Position numbers and translations under genes: made by a program. From Armatimonadota bacterium (GTDB lineage: Bacteria > Armatimonadota > UBA5829 > DSUL01), in contig JADLDK010000005.1 of NCBI GenBank assembly GCA_020846715.1, positions 50,057 to 114,056 of the forward strand: 64,000 nt of DNA. The letters are read 5' to 3'. Below are positions 35,369-43,768 of this stretch, in pieces. Each line of letters starts with the position of its first letter. Positions within the stretch are counted from its first letter, which is position 1. The notes beneath the pieces were generated by a model. It was not told the origin of the DNA and searched no databases. It was given only the letters and a program-made list of their open reading frames with translations.

Positions 35369-37429
35369 TTGAAAACTACAGACCGGCAGTATTCGGCTCC
35401 ATCCACTCCCAAAGCTGCATCGTCTGCTGCCGGGCGCCCGCCAGTCCGCGACAGAGAAGTCATCCCGCCTGGTGGTGTCGAGCGTGGCATCTCCCTGCGC
35501 TCTATCCTCATCGGGCTTATCCTCATCTGGCCTAACGCGTGGTGGATCTACATGATGGAGGTCGTCCGGTACTCAGGACACCCCACGACCATCTCGCTTT
35601 TCTTCAACTCCATCCTGATTTTGCTGGCGCTCATTGTTGTGAACGGCTTCTTGCGTCGCGTCGCCCCGCGTCTGATGTTCAGCCAGATCGAGCTGTTGAC
35701 GGTTTACATTATGATCAACATCTCGACAGCGCTCGTGAGTCACGACTTCATTCAGGTGCTGGTGCCGGGGATGACGCATCCGTTCTTTTTCGCCAACAGC
35801 ACCAACCAGTGGGACAAGCTGATTGCTCCTTACATGAAGCCGTGGCTGTCAGTTCGTTACAAGCGGGCGCTGGATGGATTCTATCTGGGTAATGAAAAAT
35901 TCTTTGATCCGGACAATCTTCGGTGGTGGATCACTCCGGTAGCGTGCTGGAGTGCGTTCATCATCGTGCTGGTGCTGTCGATGCTGTGCCTGGTGATTTT
36001 GCTGCGCAGGCAGTGGACTCAGCGCGAACGCCTTGCCTATCCGCTCGTGCAGTTGCCGCTGGATATGACGCAGCCCGGGGCGCTGTTATTCCGCGACCGC
36101 CTTATGTGGATTGGCTTCACTGTAGCGGGGACCATCGACTTCTGGAACGGCTGGAGCTTTCTGTTTCCGCAGCTCCCGATGATTCCCACCAAGAGCATTG
36201 ACCTGACTCCAGTCTTCACGACCCGTCCGTGGAACGCTGTCGGATGGATGCCCATCTGCTTCTATCCGTTTGCTATCGGCCTCGGAATTCTGTTGCCGCT
36301 GGACCTTTCGTTCTCGTGCTGGTTCTTTTTTCTCACATGGAAAGCGCAGTTCGTCTTCTCATCGTGGCAGGGTTTTGATACGCCAGGCACACCGTTCGTG
36401 AACGAGCAGTCCTTTGGAGCCTATATTGGCATTGCGGCCTTTGCGCTCTGGTCAAGCAGGGCGCACTTTGGAGAGCTGCTCAGAGGCGCGGTTGACTGGA
36501 AGCGGGATCTGGGTGATGCCGATGAACCTCTGCCCTACCGTCTCGCAGGTCTCGGATTCATCCTGGGAACTGTGTTTCTCATCTGCTTTGCGTATCTCGC
36601 GGGAATGCCGTGGTGGGTAGCCATCACCTTCTTCGCGGTTTACTGGCTGCTGGCGCTGGCGATTACGCGGATGCGAGCCGAGCTTGGCCCTCCAGCGCAC
36701 GATCTCCACGATTCCGGCCCCGATCGGATGATCGCGCTGATTGCGGGCACGAAAGCCCTTGGCGCACACCCCGATCAGGCCAATCCCACCGGCAGCGCGA
36801 CTCTGACGGCGCTCAGTCAGTTTCGCTGGTTCAACCGCGCCTACCGCTCTTTGCCAATGCCCGTTGAGCTGGAGAGCCTGAAAATGGGTGAGCGCACCGG
36901 GATGAACTACCGGCGCCTGGGTGTGGCGATGACGCTGGCGGTAATCGTGGGAACGTATGCGGCGTTCTGGGCGGTGCTGACACTGACGTACAAATATGGC
37001 GCTGCGGCGAGAATGGCGCCGCCGGACGTGCCATTGATCTTTGGAGGGGAGCCGTACAACCGGCTGGACGGCTGGTTGAAAGCTCCCCAGAGCGCAGGTC
37101 TTGCCCGGCATACAGTAGAGGCCATAACGGCCGGATTTGCGCTTACCATTGCGTTGAACACTCTCCGGATGCGCCTGGCGTGGTTTCCGTTTCATCCAGT
37201 CGGATATGCTGTGTCCAGCTCGTGGTCTATGAGCCTGTTATGGTTATCAATGTTCATAGCCTGGGCGCTCAAGGGCCTGATGTTGCGCTACGGCGGGTTG
37301 CGGATGTATCGCAAAACGCTCCCGTTCTTCATGGGGCTTATACTGGGTGAGTGTGTCATAGGAGGGGCGTGGCTTATCATAGGCGTGCTGCTGGATATCC
37401 GCACCTATGCGTTCTGGCCCTGGCCGTGA
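35369..37429 (+). CDS. DUF6785-like polytopic membrane protein (copy 1)
   Basis: This 686-residue integral membrane protein has about 14 hydrophobic segments. It starts with a soluble N-tail, then SILIGLILIWPNAWWIYMME. Landmarks shared with the second copy at 53 kb are LRRQWTQRERLAYPLVQLPLDM, LDLSFSCWFFFLTWK, WFPFHPVGYAVS and YGGLRMYRKTLPFFMGLILG. I associate this architecture with DUF6784/DUF6785 proteins of Planctomycetota and Armatimonadota, which resemble oligopeptide-transporter-like permeases; the substrate is unknown. Start TTG 35369 is preceded by AAGGAG 12 nt away and by GGGGG. It is followed by the nitrogen regulator gene after 120 bp, possibly by chance. Confidence 0.78.
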   Translation: MKTTDRQYSAPSTPKAASSAAGRPPVRDREVIPPGGVERGISLRSILIGLILIWPNAWWIYMMEVVRYSGHPTTISLFFNSILILLALIVVNGFLRRVAPRLMFSQIELLTVYIMINISTALVSHDFIQVLVPGMTHPFFFANSTNQWDKLIAPYMKPWLSVRYKRALDGFYLGNEKFFDPDNLRWWITPVACWSAFIIVLVLSMLCLVILLRRQWTQRERLAYPLVQLPLDMTQPGALLFRDRLMWIGFTVAGTIDFWNGWSFLFPQLPMIPTKSIDLTPVFTTRPWNAVGWMPICFYPFAIGLGILLPLDLSFSCWFFFLTWKAQFVFSSWQGFDTPGTPFVNEQSFGAYIGIAAFALWSSRAHFGELLRGAVDWKRDLGDADEPLPYRLAGLGFILGTVFLICFAYLAGMPWWVAITFFAVYWLLALAITRMRAELGPPAHDLHDSGPDRMIALIAGTKALGAHPDQANPTGSATLTALSQFRWFNRAYRSLPMPVELESLKMGERTGMNYRRLGVAMTLAVIVGTYAAFWAVLTLTYKYGAAARMAPPDVPLIFGGEPYNRLDGWLKAPQSAGLARHTVEAITAGFALTIALNTLRMRLAWFPFHPVGYAVSSSWSMSLLWLSMFIAWALKGLMLRYGGLRMYRKTLPFFMGLILGECVIGGAWLIIGVLLDIRTYAFWPWP

Positions 37430-37549
37430 CACACAGGGCGAGTTTCTCTGCTCCGCTGAGCCGCAGCCAGAGTGGTGACTCTGTTCAGACTCTTTCTCAG
37501 ATAGATAATCGTTTTTCGCCCTATACGGATTGGCACAAGGCCACACACT

Positions 37550-38227
37550 ATGCGCATTCTCGTTGTTTCAGATGATGAACGCTCAATCGGTGGAGTCCGC
37601 CGCGAGTTGACTCTTGCCAATCACCAGGTGTTGTGGACTCCAAGCGACACTGAGTCACTCATCGCGGCTCTTTCTCAGATGGCGCCGGAAGCGCTGGTGA
37701 TCGACCTGCCTGGCTCTGGCCCGGGCGCGAGGACCGTGAAGCAGCGCCTTGAGATGGAGCTGGGTATCCCTGCCATGCCCACATTCCTGCTGATTCACCA
37801 GGAGGCGCTGGATGAGTTTGACCTCACGTGGGGCGCTGACGATTTTGTGGTTGTTCCGGGCGCAGCGGGAGAGCTGTCTGTGCGGATCCGCCTTCTGTTC
37901 TGGACGCACAGCCGCATCCGGCAAGAGGGCAGCATCGAGTTTGGAGCGCTGAGTCTGGACTTCGCGAACTATGAGGTGCGCGTGGGCGGCGACGTCATCC
38001 CCCTGACTTTCAAAGAGTTCGAACTCTTCAAGTATCTGGTGACCCACCGCAGCCGCGTGCACACCAGAGAGTCACTCCTGGCCCGCGTGTGGGGTTATGA
38101 CTACTACGGCGGCACACGCACTGTGGATGTCCACATCCGCCGCATCCGCACGAAGCTGGGCGAGCCCTATCAGGACTGTGTCAGCACGGTGCGCGGGGTA
38201 GGCTATCGCTTCACGCCTCTGCCGTAG
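37550..38227 (+). CDS. OmpR-family regulator with degenerate receiver, GlnR-like
   Basis: This 225-residue protein has a receiver-like domain (1-115) and an OmpR/PhoB winged helix (about 125-225; LTFKEFELFKYLVTHRSRV, RTVDVHIRRIRTKLG, VRGVGYRF). The receiver keeps Asp8-Asp9 and the phospho-acceptor position Asp52 (ALVIDLPGS) but lacks the switch Thr/Ser and the invariant Lys (FVVVPGAAGEL where K-P is expected). The segment DLTWGADDFVVVPGAAGEL recalls the actinobacterial nitrogen regulator GlnR, also an orphan OmpR-type protein that works without classical phosphorylation. No histidine kinase is adjacent. Its position directly upstream of amt-glnB-glnD-glnB-glnA strongly suggests control of nitrogen assimilation; this is inference. 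Confidence 0.85.
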   Translation: MRILVVSDDERSIGGVRRELTLANHQVLWTPSDTESLIAALSQMAPEALVIDLPGSGPGARTVKQRLEMELGIPAMPTFLLIHQEALDEFDLTWGADDFVVVPGAAGELSVRIRLLFWTHSRIRQEGSIEFGALSLDFANYEVRVGGDVIPLTFKEFELFKYLVTHRSRVHTRESLLARVWGYDYYGGTRTVDVHIRRIRTKLGEPYQDCVSTVRGVGYRFTPLP

Positions 38228-38339
38228 CTGCCAACCGCCCCTGCAAAGAACGCCTCTTCATCGAAGCGCCTGTCGCGCCAGGATCGCTCGCAGCGCCGCG
38301 TCTCAGGTCTTGTTCCTCAGCTCTGTCCTGAAAGCACTT

Positions 38340-38400
38340 GAAAACCACTGTTAGTACCTCTGAAATCTGATCTTAACATTGTCGCATTACCATGAACTCA
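38340..38400 (+). promoter_or_regulatory. A+T-rich candidate operator/promoter upstream of amt
   Basis: In the 281-bp gap before amt, a distinctly A+T-rich patch carries an imperfect direct repeat: TACCTCTGAAATC (38355-38367) and TACCATGAACTC (38388-38399), offset by 33 bp, or about three helical turns. A TTAAC box (38373-38377) lies between them. OmpR-type proteins bind direct repeats, and actinobacterial GlnR boxes use alternating AC and GAAAC half-sites, so this is a plausible site for the adjacent regulator. The match to any published consensus is weak. Confidence 0.35.
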
Positions 38401-38508
38401 TACTGAGAAAGGGCAGCGTTTCCCGGTGTCATTTCACTTCTGCTGTCGGGTTTTGAACAGGGACCCGGTCCGAGATGACAACATTGGGGAGCGCGCAGGA
38501 CGGCTGCA

Positions 38509-39882
38509 GTGACCAGTTCAATTAGAAAACGGTTGTCAACAGGCGCCGGTAAGCGGCTTGTGGCTCGGCCAGTTGCCGTCGCTATCCTGTCCACGCTTCT
38601 TCTTCTGCTTCACAGAGCGCTTGAGGCGCAGCAGGTATCGGGAAGCATTGACACGGGCGATACCGCCTGGATGCTCGTCTCCTCGGCGCTGGTGCTGTTT
38701 ATGACGCCCGGGCTCGCGCTGTTCTATGCGGGCATGGTACGTTCCAAGAACGTTCTTAGCACCACTATGCACAGCTTTTCGATGATGGCGATGGTCGGTC
38801 TCACCTGGGTGCTCTGGGGATACAGCCTGTCATTTTCCGGGCACGGATCGCTCATAGGGGATCTCGGCTGGCTGGGTCTGAGGGGAGTTGGCGCTGCGCC
38901 GAACCCGGACTACGCCCCGACAATTCCACATACGACCTACATGATTTATCAGGCGATGTTTGCCATCATCACTCCGGCTCTGATCTCCGGAGCACTGGCG
39001 GAGAGGATGAAGTTCGGGGCTTACATGGCCTTCACGTTTCTCTGGTCTATTTTGGTTTACTGCCCGGTTGCTCACTGGGTGTGGGGCACTGGGGGGTGGT
39101 TGCGCACACTCGGGGCGCTGGATTTTGCGGGAGGCACTGTTGTGCATATCTCTTCCGGCGTCGCCGCACTGGCATGCGCGCTGATGCTGGGGCGGCGGCA
39201 GCATCTGGGCAGTGAAGAGTTGGCGCCCCACAACGTCACGATGACTGTGCTTGGCGCGGGTATTCTGTGGTTTGGATGGTTTGGCTTCAATGCGGGCAGC
39301 GCTATTGGCGCTTCAGCGCTTGCCTCAAGCGCATTCGTCGCCACAAACACGGCGGCGGCCGCAGCGGCGCTGAGCTGGATGGCGGTGGAGCGGCTGGCTA
39401 CAGGAAAAGCGACTGCGCTGGGCGCTGCTTCCGGGGCTGTGGCGGGTCTCGTCGCCATCACACCGGCCGCGGGCTATGTCGGTCCTGTATCGTCCATTAT
39501 CATAGGGCTGGCGATCAGTCCGCTTAGCTACTGCGCAATCCAGCTCAAGAGCAGACTTCGTCTGGATGATGCGCTGGATGTGGTGGGCGTACACTTTGTC
39601 GGGGGCTCCTTCGGGGCCATCGCCACCGGGTTGTTTGCGACAAAGGCGATCAACCCCGGGATGGTCAGGTACAACGGACTTTTCTTTGGCGGTGGAGTGC
39701 AGTTGCTCTGGAGGCAGATTGTTGCTGTCGCCGCGACGGCCGTCTTCTCCTTTGCCCTGTCAATAGCGATACTGAGTGTCATAAAGTTGCTTTCCGGAAT
39801 CAGGGTGACGCGGGAGGATGAGGCGATGGGTCTGGATCTGACGCAGCATGGGGAAGTAGGCTATCATCTCGAAGCCGTCTAG
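38509..39882 (+). CDS. amt: ammonium transporter Amt
   Basis: This 457-residue trimeric ammonium channel has 11 membrane helices after a cleavable signal sequence (RPVAVAILSTLLLLLHRALEA). The pore twin-His residues are in GGTVVHISSGVAAL and VVGVHFVGGSFG. The phenylalanine gate region, GLALFYAGMVRSKN, is the family signature, and WFGWFGFNAGSA is canonical. The cytoplasmic tail GIRVTREDEAMGLDLTQHGE is the conserved C-terminal region that communicates with PII (GlnK-type) proteins. The start is GTG 38509, with a poor SD. A PII gene follows 102 nt downstream, the classic amt-glnK pairing. Confidence 0.96.
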   Translation: MTSSIRKRLSTGAGKRLVARPVAVAILSTLLLLLHRALEAQQVSGSIDTGDTAWMLVSSALVLFMTPGLALFYAGMVRSKNVLSTTMHSFSMMAMVGLTWVLWGYSLSFSGHGSLIGDLGWLGLRGVGAAPNPDYAPTIPHTTYMIYQAMFAIITPALISGALAERMKFGAYMAFTFLWSILVYCPVAHWVWGTGGWLRTLGALDFAGGTVVHISSGVAALACALMLGRRQHLGSEELAPHNVTMTVLGAGILWFGWFGFNAGSAIGASALASSAFVATNTAAAAAALSWMAVERLATGKATALGAASGAVAGLVAITPAAGYVGPVSSIIIGLAISPLSYCAIQLKSRLRLDDALDVVGVHFVGGSFGAIATGLFATKAINPGMVRYNGLFFGGGVQLLWRQIVAVAATAVFSFALSIAILSVIKLLSGIRVTREDEAMGLDLTQHGEVGYHLEAV

Positions 39883-39984
39883 CTTCGGTTGATTTTGGGT
39901 GTCCAGCGGGCGCTCAACATTGCGTGAAGTGTTCCAGGAGGCGGGGCCGCCCTGCCACGCACTGGAGTTTTGGAGGATAAGCGG

Positions 39985-40326
39985 ATGATCAAGATTGAAG
40001 CCATCATACGGCCGAACAAGCTGGATGACGTCAAGGCGGCGCTGGATGCGCTCGGAGTGCAGGGCATGACAGTGATTCATGTGATGGGTTCCGGAAAGCA
40101 GCGCGGACGGACGCAGCACTACAGGGGGCAGGAGTACATTGTGAACCTGCTCGACAAGATCAAACTGGAGACCGTCGTCTCAGACGCTGAGGCGGATCAG
40201 GTAGTGAAGGCCATTACGCAGGCAGCGGCGACCGGCGATATCGGCGATGGTAAAGTTTTCATGTCAAGAATTGACAACGCTCTGCGCATCCGAACGGGAG
40301 AGCAGGGGGATTCGGCGCTCAAGTGA
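39985..40326 (+). CDS. glnB: nitrogen regulatory protein PII (first copy)
   Basis: This is a 113-residue trimeric PII signal protein that binds ATP/ADP and 2-oxoglutarate and reports nitrogen status. The T-loop carries Tyr51 in HYRGQEYIVNLLDKIK, the uridylylation site of GlnD. The B-loop TAATGDIGDGKVF-type motif is present as AAATGDIGDGKVFMS. ATG 39985 is chosen because GGAGG (39972-39976) is 8 nt upstream; a start at 39970 would overlap the SD. Placement directly behind amt suggests a GlnK-like role of gating Amt. It differs considerably in the T-loop from the second copy at 43155 (GKQRGRTQH versus GRQMGQVEK). Confidence 0.95.
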   Translation: MIKIEAIIRPNKLDDVKAALDALGVQGMTVIHVMGSGKQRGRTQHYRGQEYIVNLLDKIKLETVVSDAEADQVVKAITQAAATGDIGDGKVFMSRIDNALRIRTGEQGDSALK

Positions 40327-40479
40327 GCGTGGCGAGCCGTCTCACAGGGGCCGGACGTGACCTTCAAGCCAGAGTATCATCTCGGTCTCCCGAACGCGAG
40401 GAGTGGGCTGATTGCGGCGCCAGAGCGATGGCTGGCCAACTCCTGAGACAGTGAGGACAGACAGATTAACACAGCGATA

Positions 40480-43158
40480 ATGCCAGAGAACGTGCCCGCG
40501 TTCGCCAACTGGAAAGAGTCCGCGCGAAACGCGCTCAAACCGCTCTCTACGGTCAAGGAACTGGCGGCTGCGCTGATTTCCAAGCGCCAGGAGTTGATTG
40601 ACAACTCGAAAGGCCTGTCTGGCCGCGCGCGTATGGCCCTGTTGAGCGATTTGATTGATGTGGTCGTCCAGCGGATGCTGGAAGTGGCATGTGAGCAGGT
40701 GACAAAGCCTTCGGAGTCTTCGGGTCAGGGGCTCAGTCCTCTGGCTGTGGCCCAAAGGTCTCTGGCGATCGTCGCTACGGGCGGATACGGCCGGCGTGAA
40801 CTGGCTCCTTTCAGTGACATTGACATCAGCTTTATCTCAGCGTCAGATGACGATCCCCTGCTGGATGAGATTACCCGGGAGATGTTCCGGCTGATCATGG
40901 ACGTGTTCCTGGCGGAGGCGAATCTGAAAGTTGGGTATGCCTACCGGCTGTTGGAAGAAGCTGCGGGGCTGCACCACCAGAATCAGACTGCTTTGCTGGA
41001 CGCTCGCTTTGTGTCGGGCAGCAGGGAACTTGCCCAATCGTTCCAGGATGAGCTGAGACGCAGCATTCACCCCGTGGCGTTTATGCATGACAAGCTCAAA
41101 GAGCGCGAGGCATCAATCAGTCGTCACGGTCGCGGTGTTTACCGGGTTGAACCCGATATCAAAGAGGGCGAGGGATCGCTGCGCGACCTTCATCTGACAA
41201 GTTGGCTGGCGCAGGTGGCCTACGGTTTTGATCGGGAGGCAGTCTGGGAAGACATTCGCCAGCACGGTCTGCTCACAAGCGCGGAAGTGGACAGAGTGTA
41301 CGATGTGATGGAGATGTTCTCCCGGATTCGCTGGAAAATGCATCTGGAATCTGGAAGGCAGGCGGACACGCTGACTTCTCAAAAGCAGAGCGCCATTGCG
41401 CCGAAGCTGGGCTATGAGGATTCCCAAGAGGAGCCGGCGGTTGTCACACTCATGCGGGACTATTACCGGCATGCGGAAGGGGCGCGGCGCACGGCTGAAA
41501 AAATGCTCAGACGTGTTCGCTCCAAGCGGATGGAGCTTGAACCCGGGCTATGCGCCGAGGATGGGCAGGTGGTTCTTGACAACCCGGAAGCGTTTCTGAA
41601 CGATCCCGTAGCCTGCCTCAGAGCGTTCGCGTACTGTCAAAGATACGGCCTGACCCTTTCGCAGATGGTAACGGATGCGATCCGTCTAGCGGTTGCTTCG
41701 GCCGCGCCGCCGGTGGGAGATGCGCCTGACGCTGAGGATGCGGCGCGTCTGTTCCTGATGATTTTGCGCTCGGATGATGTCGGAGACGCCATTATCGAGA
41801 TGTCTCACTGTGGTGTGCTGGGCTGGTATATCCCAGAGTTCGGCCGCGTCATGGGACAGATCCCTTTCGATGCCGCCCACGAGTACACGGTCGGATGGCA
41901 CTCGCTGCAGGTAGTGCGCCACTGCGAACGTCTAACCCGAAGCTCAGACGAGGACGCCCGGCGGATTTACGCCAATATCCGGCGTCCGGAGATACTCTAT
42001 CTCGCCGCTCTGCTTCACGATATCGCCAAAGGAGGAGCAGGCGGCAAGCACGCCGAGCGCGGCGCGATCATGGTGAGGGAGATCGGTCAGCGGTTGAGGC
42101 TGGACGACCAGAGCATTGTGCATCTGGAGTTTCTGGTCAGACACCATCAACTTATGTCAGATACGGCGCGCCTGCGGGACCTGAACTTGCGCAGGACCGT
42201 GGACGACTTTGTGGCTGTTGTCAACGACGTGGAGCTGTTGAGCATGCTTTATATGCTCACTAACGCTGATATCCTGGGCGTTGGCGCGAGTGGGTGGAGT
42301 GAGATTCAGGGGCGGTTTCTCAGAGAGCTGTATTTCCGCGCCGAGCGCGCGATCGTCACAAAGGCGCCTCTGATTGATTCGGAAGAAGATCTGGCGCAGT
42401 ATCGCAGCCGTGTGCGCCGTGAGCTGTCTCTGACGGCTCTTCCGCCTGAAGCCGTCGAAGAGCACATTGTGCGCATGCCACCGATGTATCTGCTGAACAC
42501 ACGTCTCGAGGAGATGGCCGAGCATGTGGAGTTCATCCAGAAAGCTCTGCAGGGTGAGCCGTCCGTGAGCTTCAAGGCGGATGCGGGTTCAGACTACACA
42601 GAACTGACGCTGTGCGTGGAGGACGATCCGCATCCCGGCCTGCTCTCGAAGATCGCCGGCGTACTCTGGGCGCTGGATGTGGACGTGCATGCGGCTCAGG
42701 TATTCACCCGGGGTAACGGCGGGCAGGTGGCTCTGGATATGCTCTATGTCGCTTTCGAGGACAAGCAACTGCCGGAGTTCAAGAAGCAGCAACTGCAAAA
42801 GGAGATGGTGAGAGTACTCAAAGGTGAGCTTGATCTGAAAAAACTTCTCGAGCAACACCAGAAAAAACTGAGTCCGGACTATCAGTCCAGGACGCTGGAA
42901 GTCTCAGACCATCTTTCAGAAGAGCACACGGTTGTGGACGTGAGAACCAAGGATCAGCCCGGTCTTCTCTACCGCTTTACCCGCGCGTTTGCCGAGCTTG
43001 GCTGGCACATACACTCCGCCCGGGTCAGCACGTGGGGTCAGGATGTCAGAGACTCTTTTTACGTCACTCGGGAAGGCAAAAAGATCGGACCTGAGGCTGC
43101 TGGAGAGTTGGAGCGGACTTTGCAGGCTCTCGGGGGAGGAGGAGATTTTTCAGGATGA
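40480..43158 (+). CDS. glnD: [protein-PII] uridylyltransferase/uridylyl-removing enzyme
   Basis: This 892-residue bifunctional glutamine sensor adds UMP to PII under nitrogen limitation and removes it when glutamine is high. Domains in order: nucleotidyltransferase with GGYGRRELAPFSDIDISF (Asp113 and Asp115 as metal ligands); GlnD helical domain; HD domain (LLHDIAKGG, HAERGA and VRHHQLMSD around residues 512-565) for UMP removal; and two C-terminal ACT domains (DPHPGLLSKIAGVLWALDVD near 715, DQPGLLYRFTRAF near 825) that bind glutamine. All catalytic motifs look intact. It lies between two PII genes and overlaps the second by 4 nt, coupling modifier and target. The 153-nt gap before it shows no clear SD. 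Confidence 0.95.
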   Translation: MPENVPAFANWKESARNALKPLSTVKELAAALISKRQELIDNSKGLSGRARMALLSDLIDVVVQRMLEVACEQVTKPSESSGQGLSPLAVAQRSLAIVATGGYGRRELAPFSDIDISFISASDDDPLLDEITREMFRLIMDVFLAEANLKVGYAYRLLEEAAGLHHQNQTALLDARFVSGSRELAQSFQDELRRSIHPVAFMHDKLKEREASISRHGRGVYRVEPDIKEGEGSLRDLHLTSWLAQVAYGFDREAVWEDIRQHGLLTSAEVDRVYDVMEMFSRIRWKMHLESGRQADTLTSQKQSAIAPKLGYEDSQEEPAVVTLMRDYYRHAEGARRTAEKMLRRVRSKRMELEPGLCAEDGQVVLDNPEAFLNDPVACLRAFAYCQRYGLTLSQMVTDAIRLAVASAAPPVGDAPDAEDAARLFLMILRSDDVGDAIIEMSHCGVLGWYIPEFGRVMGQIPFDAAHEYTVGWHSLQVVRHCERLTRSSDEDARRIYANIRRPEILYLAALLHDIAKGGAGGKHAERGAIMVREIGQRLRLDDQSIVHLEFLVRHHQLMSDTARLRDLNLRRTVDDFVAVVNDVELLSMLYMLTNADILGVGASGWSEIQGRFLRELYFRAERAIVTKAPLIDSEEDLAQYRSRVRRELSLTALPPEAVEEHIVRMPPMYLLNTRLEEMAEHVEFIQKALQGEPSVSFKADAGSDYTELTLCVEDDPHPGLLSKIAGVLWALDVDVHAAQVFTRGNGGQVALDMLYVAFEDKQLPEFKKQQLQKEMVRVLKGELDLKKLLEQHQKKLSPDYQSRTLEVSDHLSEEHTVVDVRTKDQPGLLYRFTRAFAELGWHIHSARVSTWGQDVRDSFYVTREGKKIGPEAAGELERTLQALGGGGDFSG

Positions 43159-43493
43159 AGATGGTGATTGGGATTATCAGGCCGCATAAGCTGCAGGAAG
43201 TCAAGGACGCTCTTGAAGAGCTGGGGCTGACTGGCTTGACGGTGACTGAGGTGCGCGGGCACGGCAGGCAGATGGGTCAGGTGGAGAAGTATCGCGGGCT
43301 GGAGTACACTATCGATCTCCTCCCAAAGATCAAGCTGGAGATTGTCTGCGAAGACGAGCGCAAGGAAGACGTTATCAATGCCATAGTGCGGGCCGCGCGC
43401 ACGGGGGAGATCGGAGACGGAAAAGTCTTTGTGCTACCCGTTGAGGAATCCGTGCGGGTGCGTACCGGTGACCGCGGAGAAGACTCGATTTAG
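43155..43493 (+). CDS. glnB: nitrogen regulatory protein PII (second copy)
   Basis: This is a 112-residue PII protein. Tyr51 is conserved in KYRGLEYTIDLLPKIK and the B-loop is AARTGEIGDGKVFVL. Its ATG overlaps the glnD stop (ATGA), with GGAGGAG about 13 nt upstream, so it is translated in step with its modifying enzyme. The acidic C-terminus (VEESVRVRTGDRGED) is typical. Position before glnA suggests a GlnB-like role in controlling glutamine synthetase or its transcription, distinct from the amt-linked copy. Confidence 0.95.
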   Translation: MKMVIGIIRPHKLQEVKDALEELGLTGLTVTEVRGHGRQMGQVEKYRGLEYTIDLLPKIKLEIVCEDERKEDVINAIVRAARTGEIGDGKVFVLPVEESVRVRTGDRGEDSI

Positions 43494-43660
43494 CGCTGCA
43501 AGAGGCGCATGACGATTTCGGAAAAGCCTTGTTGACCGACAAGAGCGCCGAGAACCACAGGCAGCCTGAAAGCTGATATAGCCAGAGCGCCCATAACGGC
43601 GGTGGACTGGCTGAATACCGCCGCCAGTATTCCGTCCAGACGAGGATTAACGGCGGGCAT
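43490..43660 (-). CDS. possible 56-residue small hydrophobic protein
   Basis: In the gap between the second glnB and glnA, the minus strand has an ORF from ATG 43660 to TAA 43490, overlapping the glnB stop by 4 nt. The product starts MPAVNPRLDGILAAVFSQS, continues TAVMGALAISAFRLPVVLGA and ends VMRLLQR. It is amphipathic to hydrophobic, with no stop-prone or Arg/Pro-rich noise pattern and a third-position G+C of about 60 %, like its neighbours. No convincing SD precedes it; a TTG two codons upstream is an alternative. I recognise no family. It may be a small membrane or regulatory peptide, or chance. Confidence 0.35.
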   Translation of the reverse strand: MPAVNPRLDGILAAVFSQSTAVMGALAISAFRLPVVLGALVGQQGFSEIVMRLLQR

Positions 43661-43687
43661 AACCAACCGGGGCAGTCCAGGTCAGTT

Positions 43688-43719
43688 GGCCTCCTCTCCT
43701 GTGCACAGAGTGGGAGGCC
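43688..43719 (+). promoter_or_regulatory. leader hairpin upstream of glnA
   Basis: GGCCTCC (43688-43694) pairs with GGAGGCC (43713-43719) across an 18-nt loop, ending 49 nt before the glnA start. It lies in the probable glnA promoter or leader. I see no strong -10/-35 pair here. Confidence 0.35.
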
Positions 43720-43768
43720 GCGGGCAAGACGCGCGCCATGTAGAGAATGAAAGGAAGTAAGGCCACCA

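Noticed and set aside
37468..37483. CAGAGT-GGTG-ACTCTG hairpin after the first DUF6785-like gene as a terminator
   Set aside because: The stem is only 6 bp with moderate G+C content and lacks a proper T-tract; it may be incidental.
37530..37549. TTGGCAC resembling a sigma-54 -24 element before the GlnR-like gene
   Set aside because: The required TTGC-type -12 element is absent at the correct distance; only half the consensus is present.
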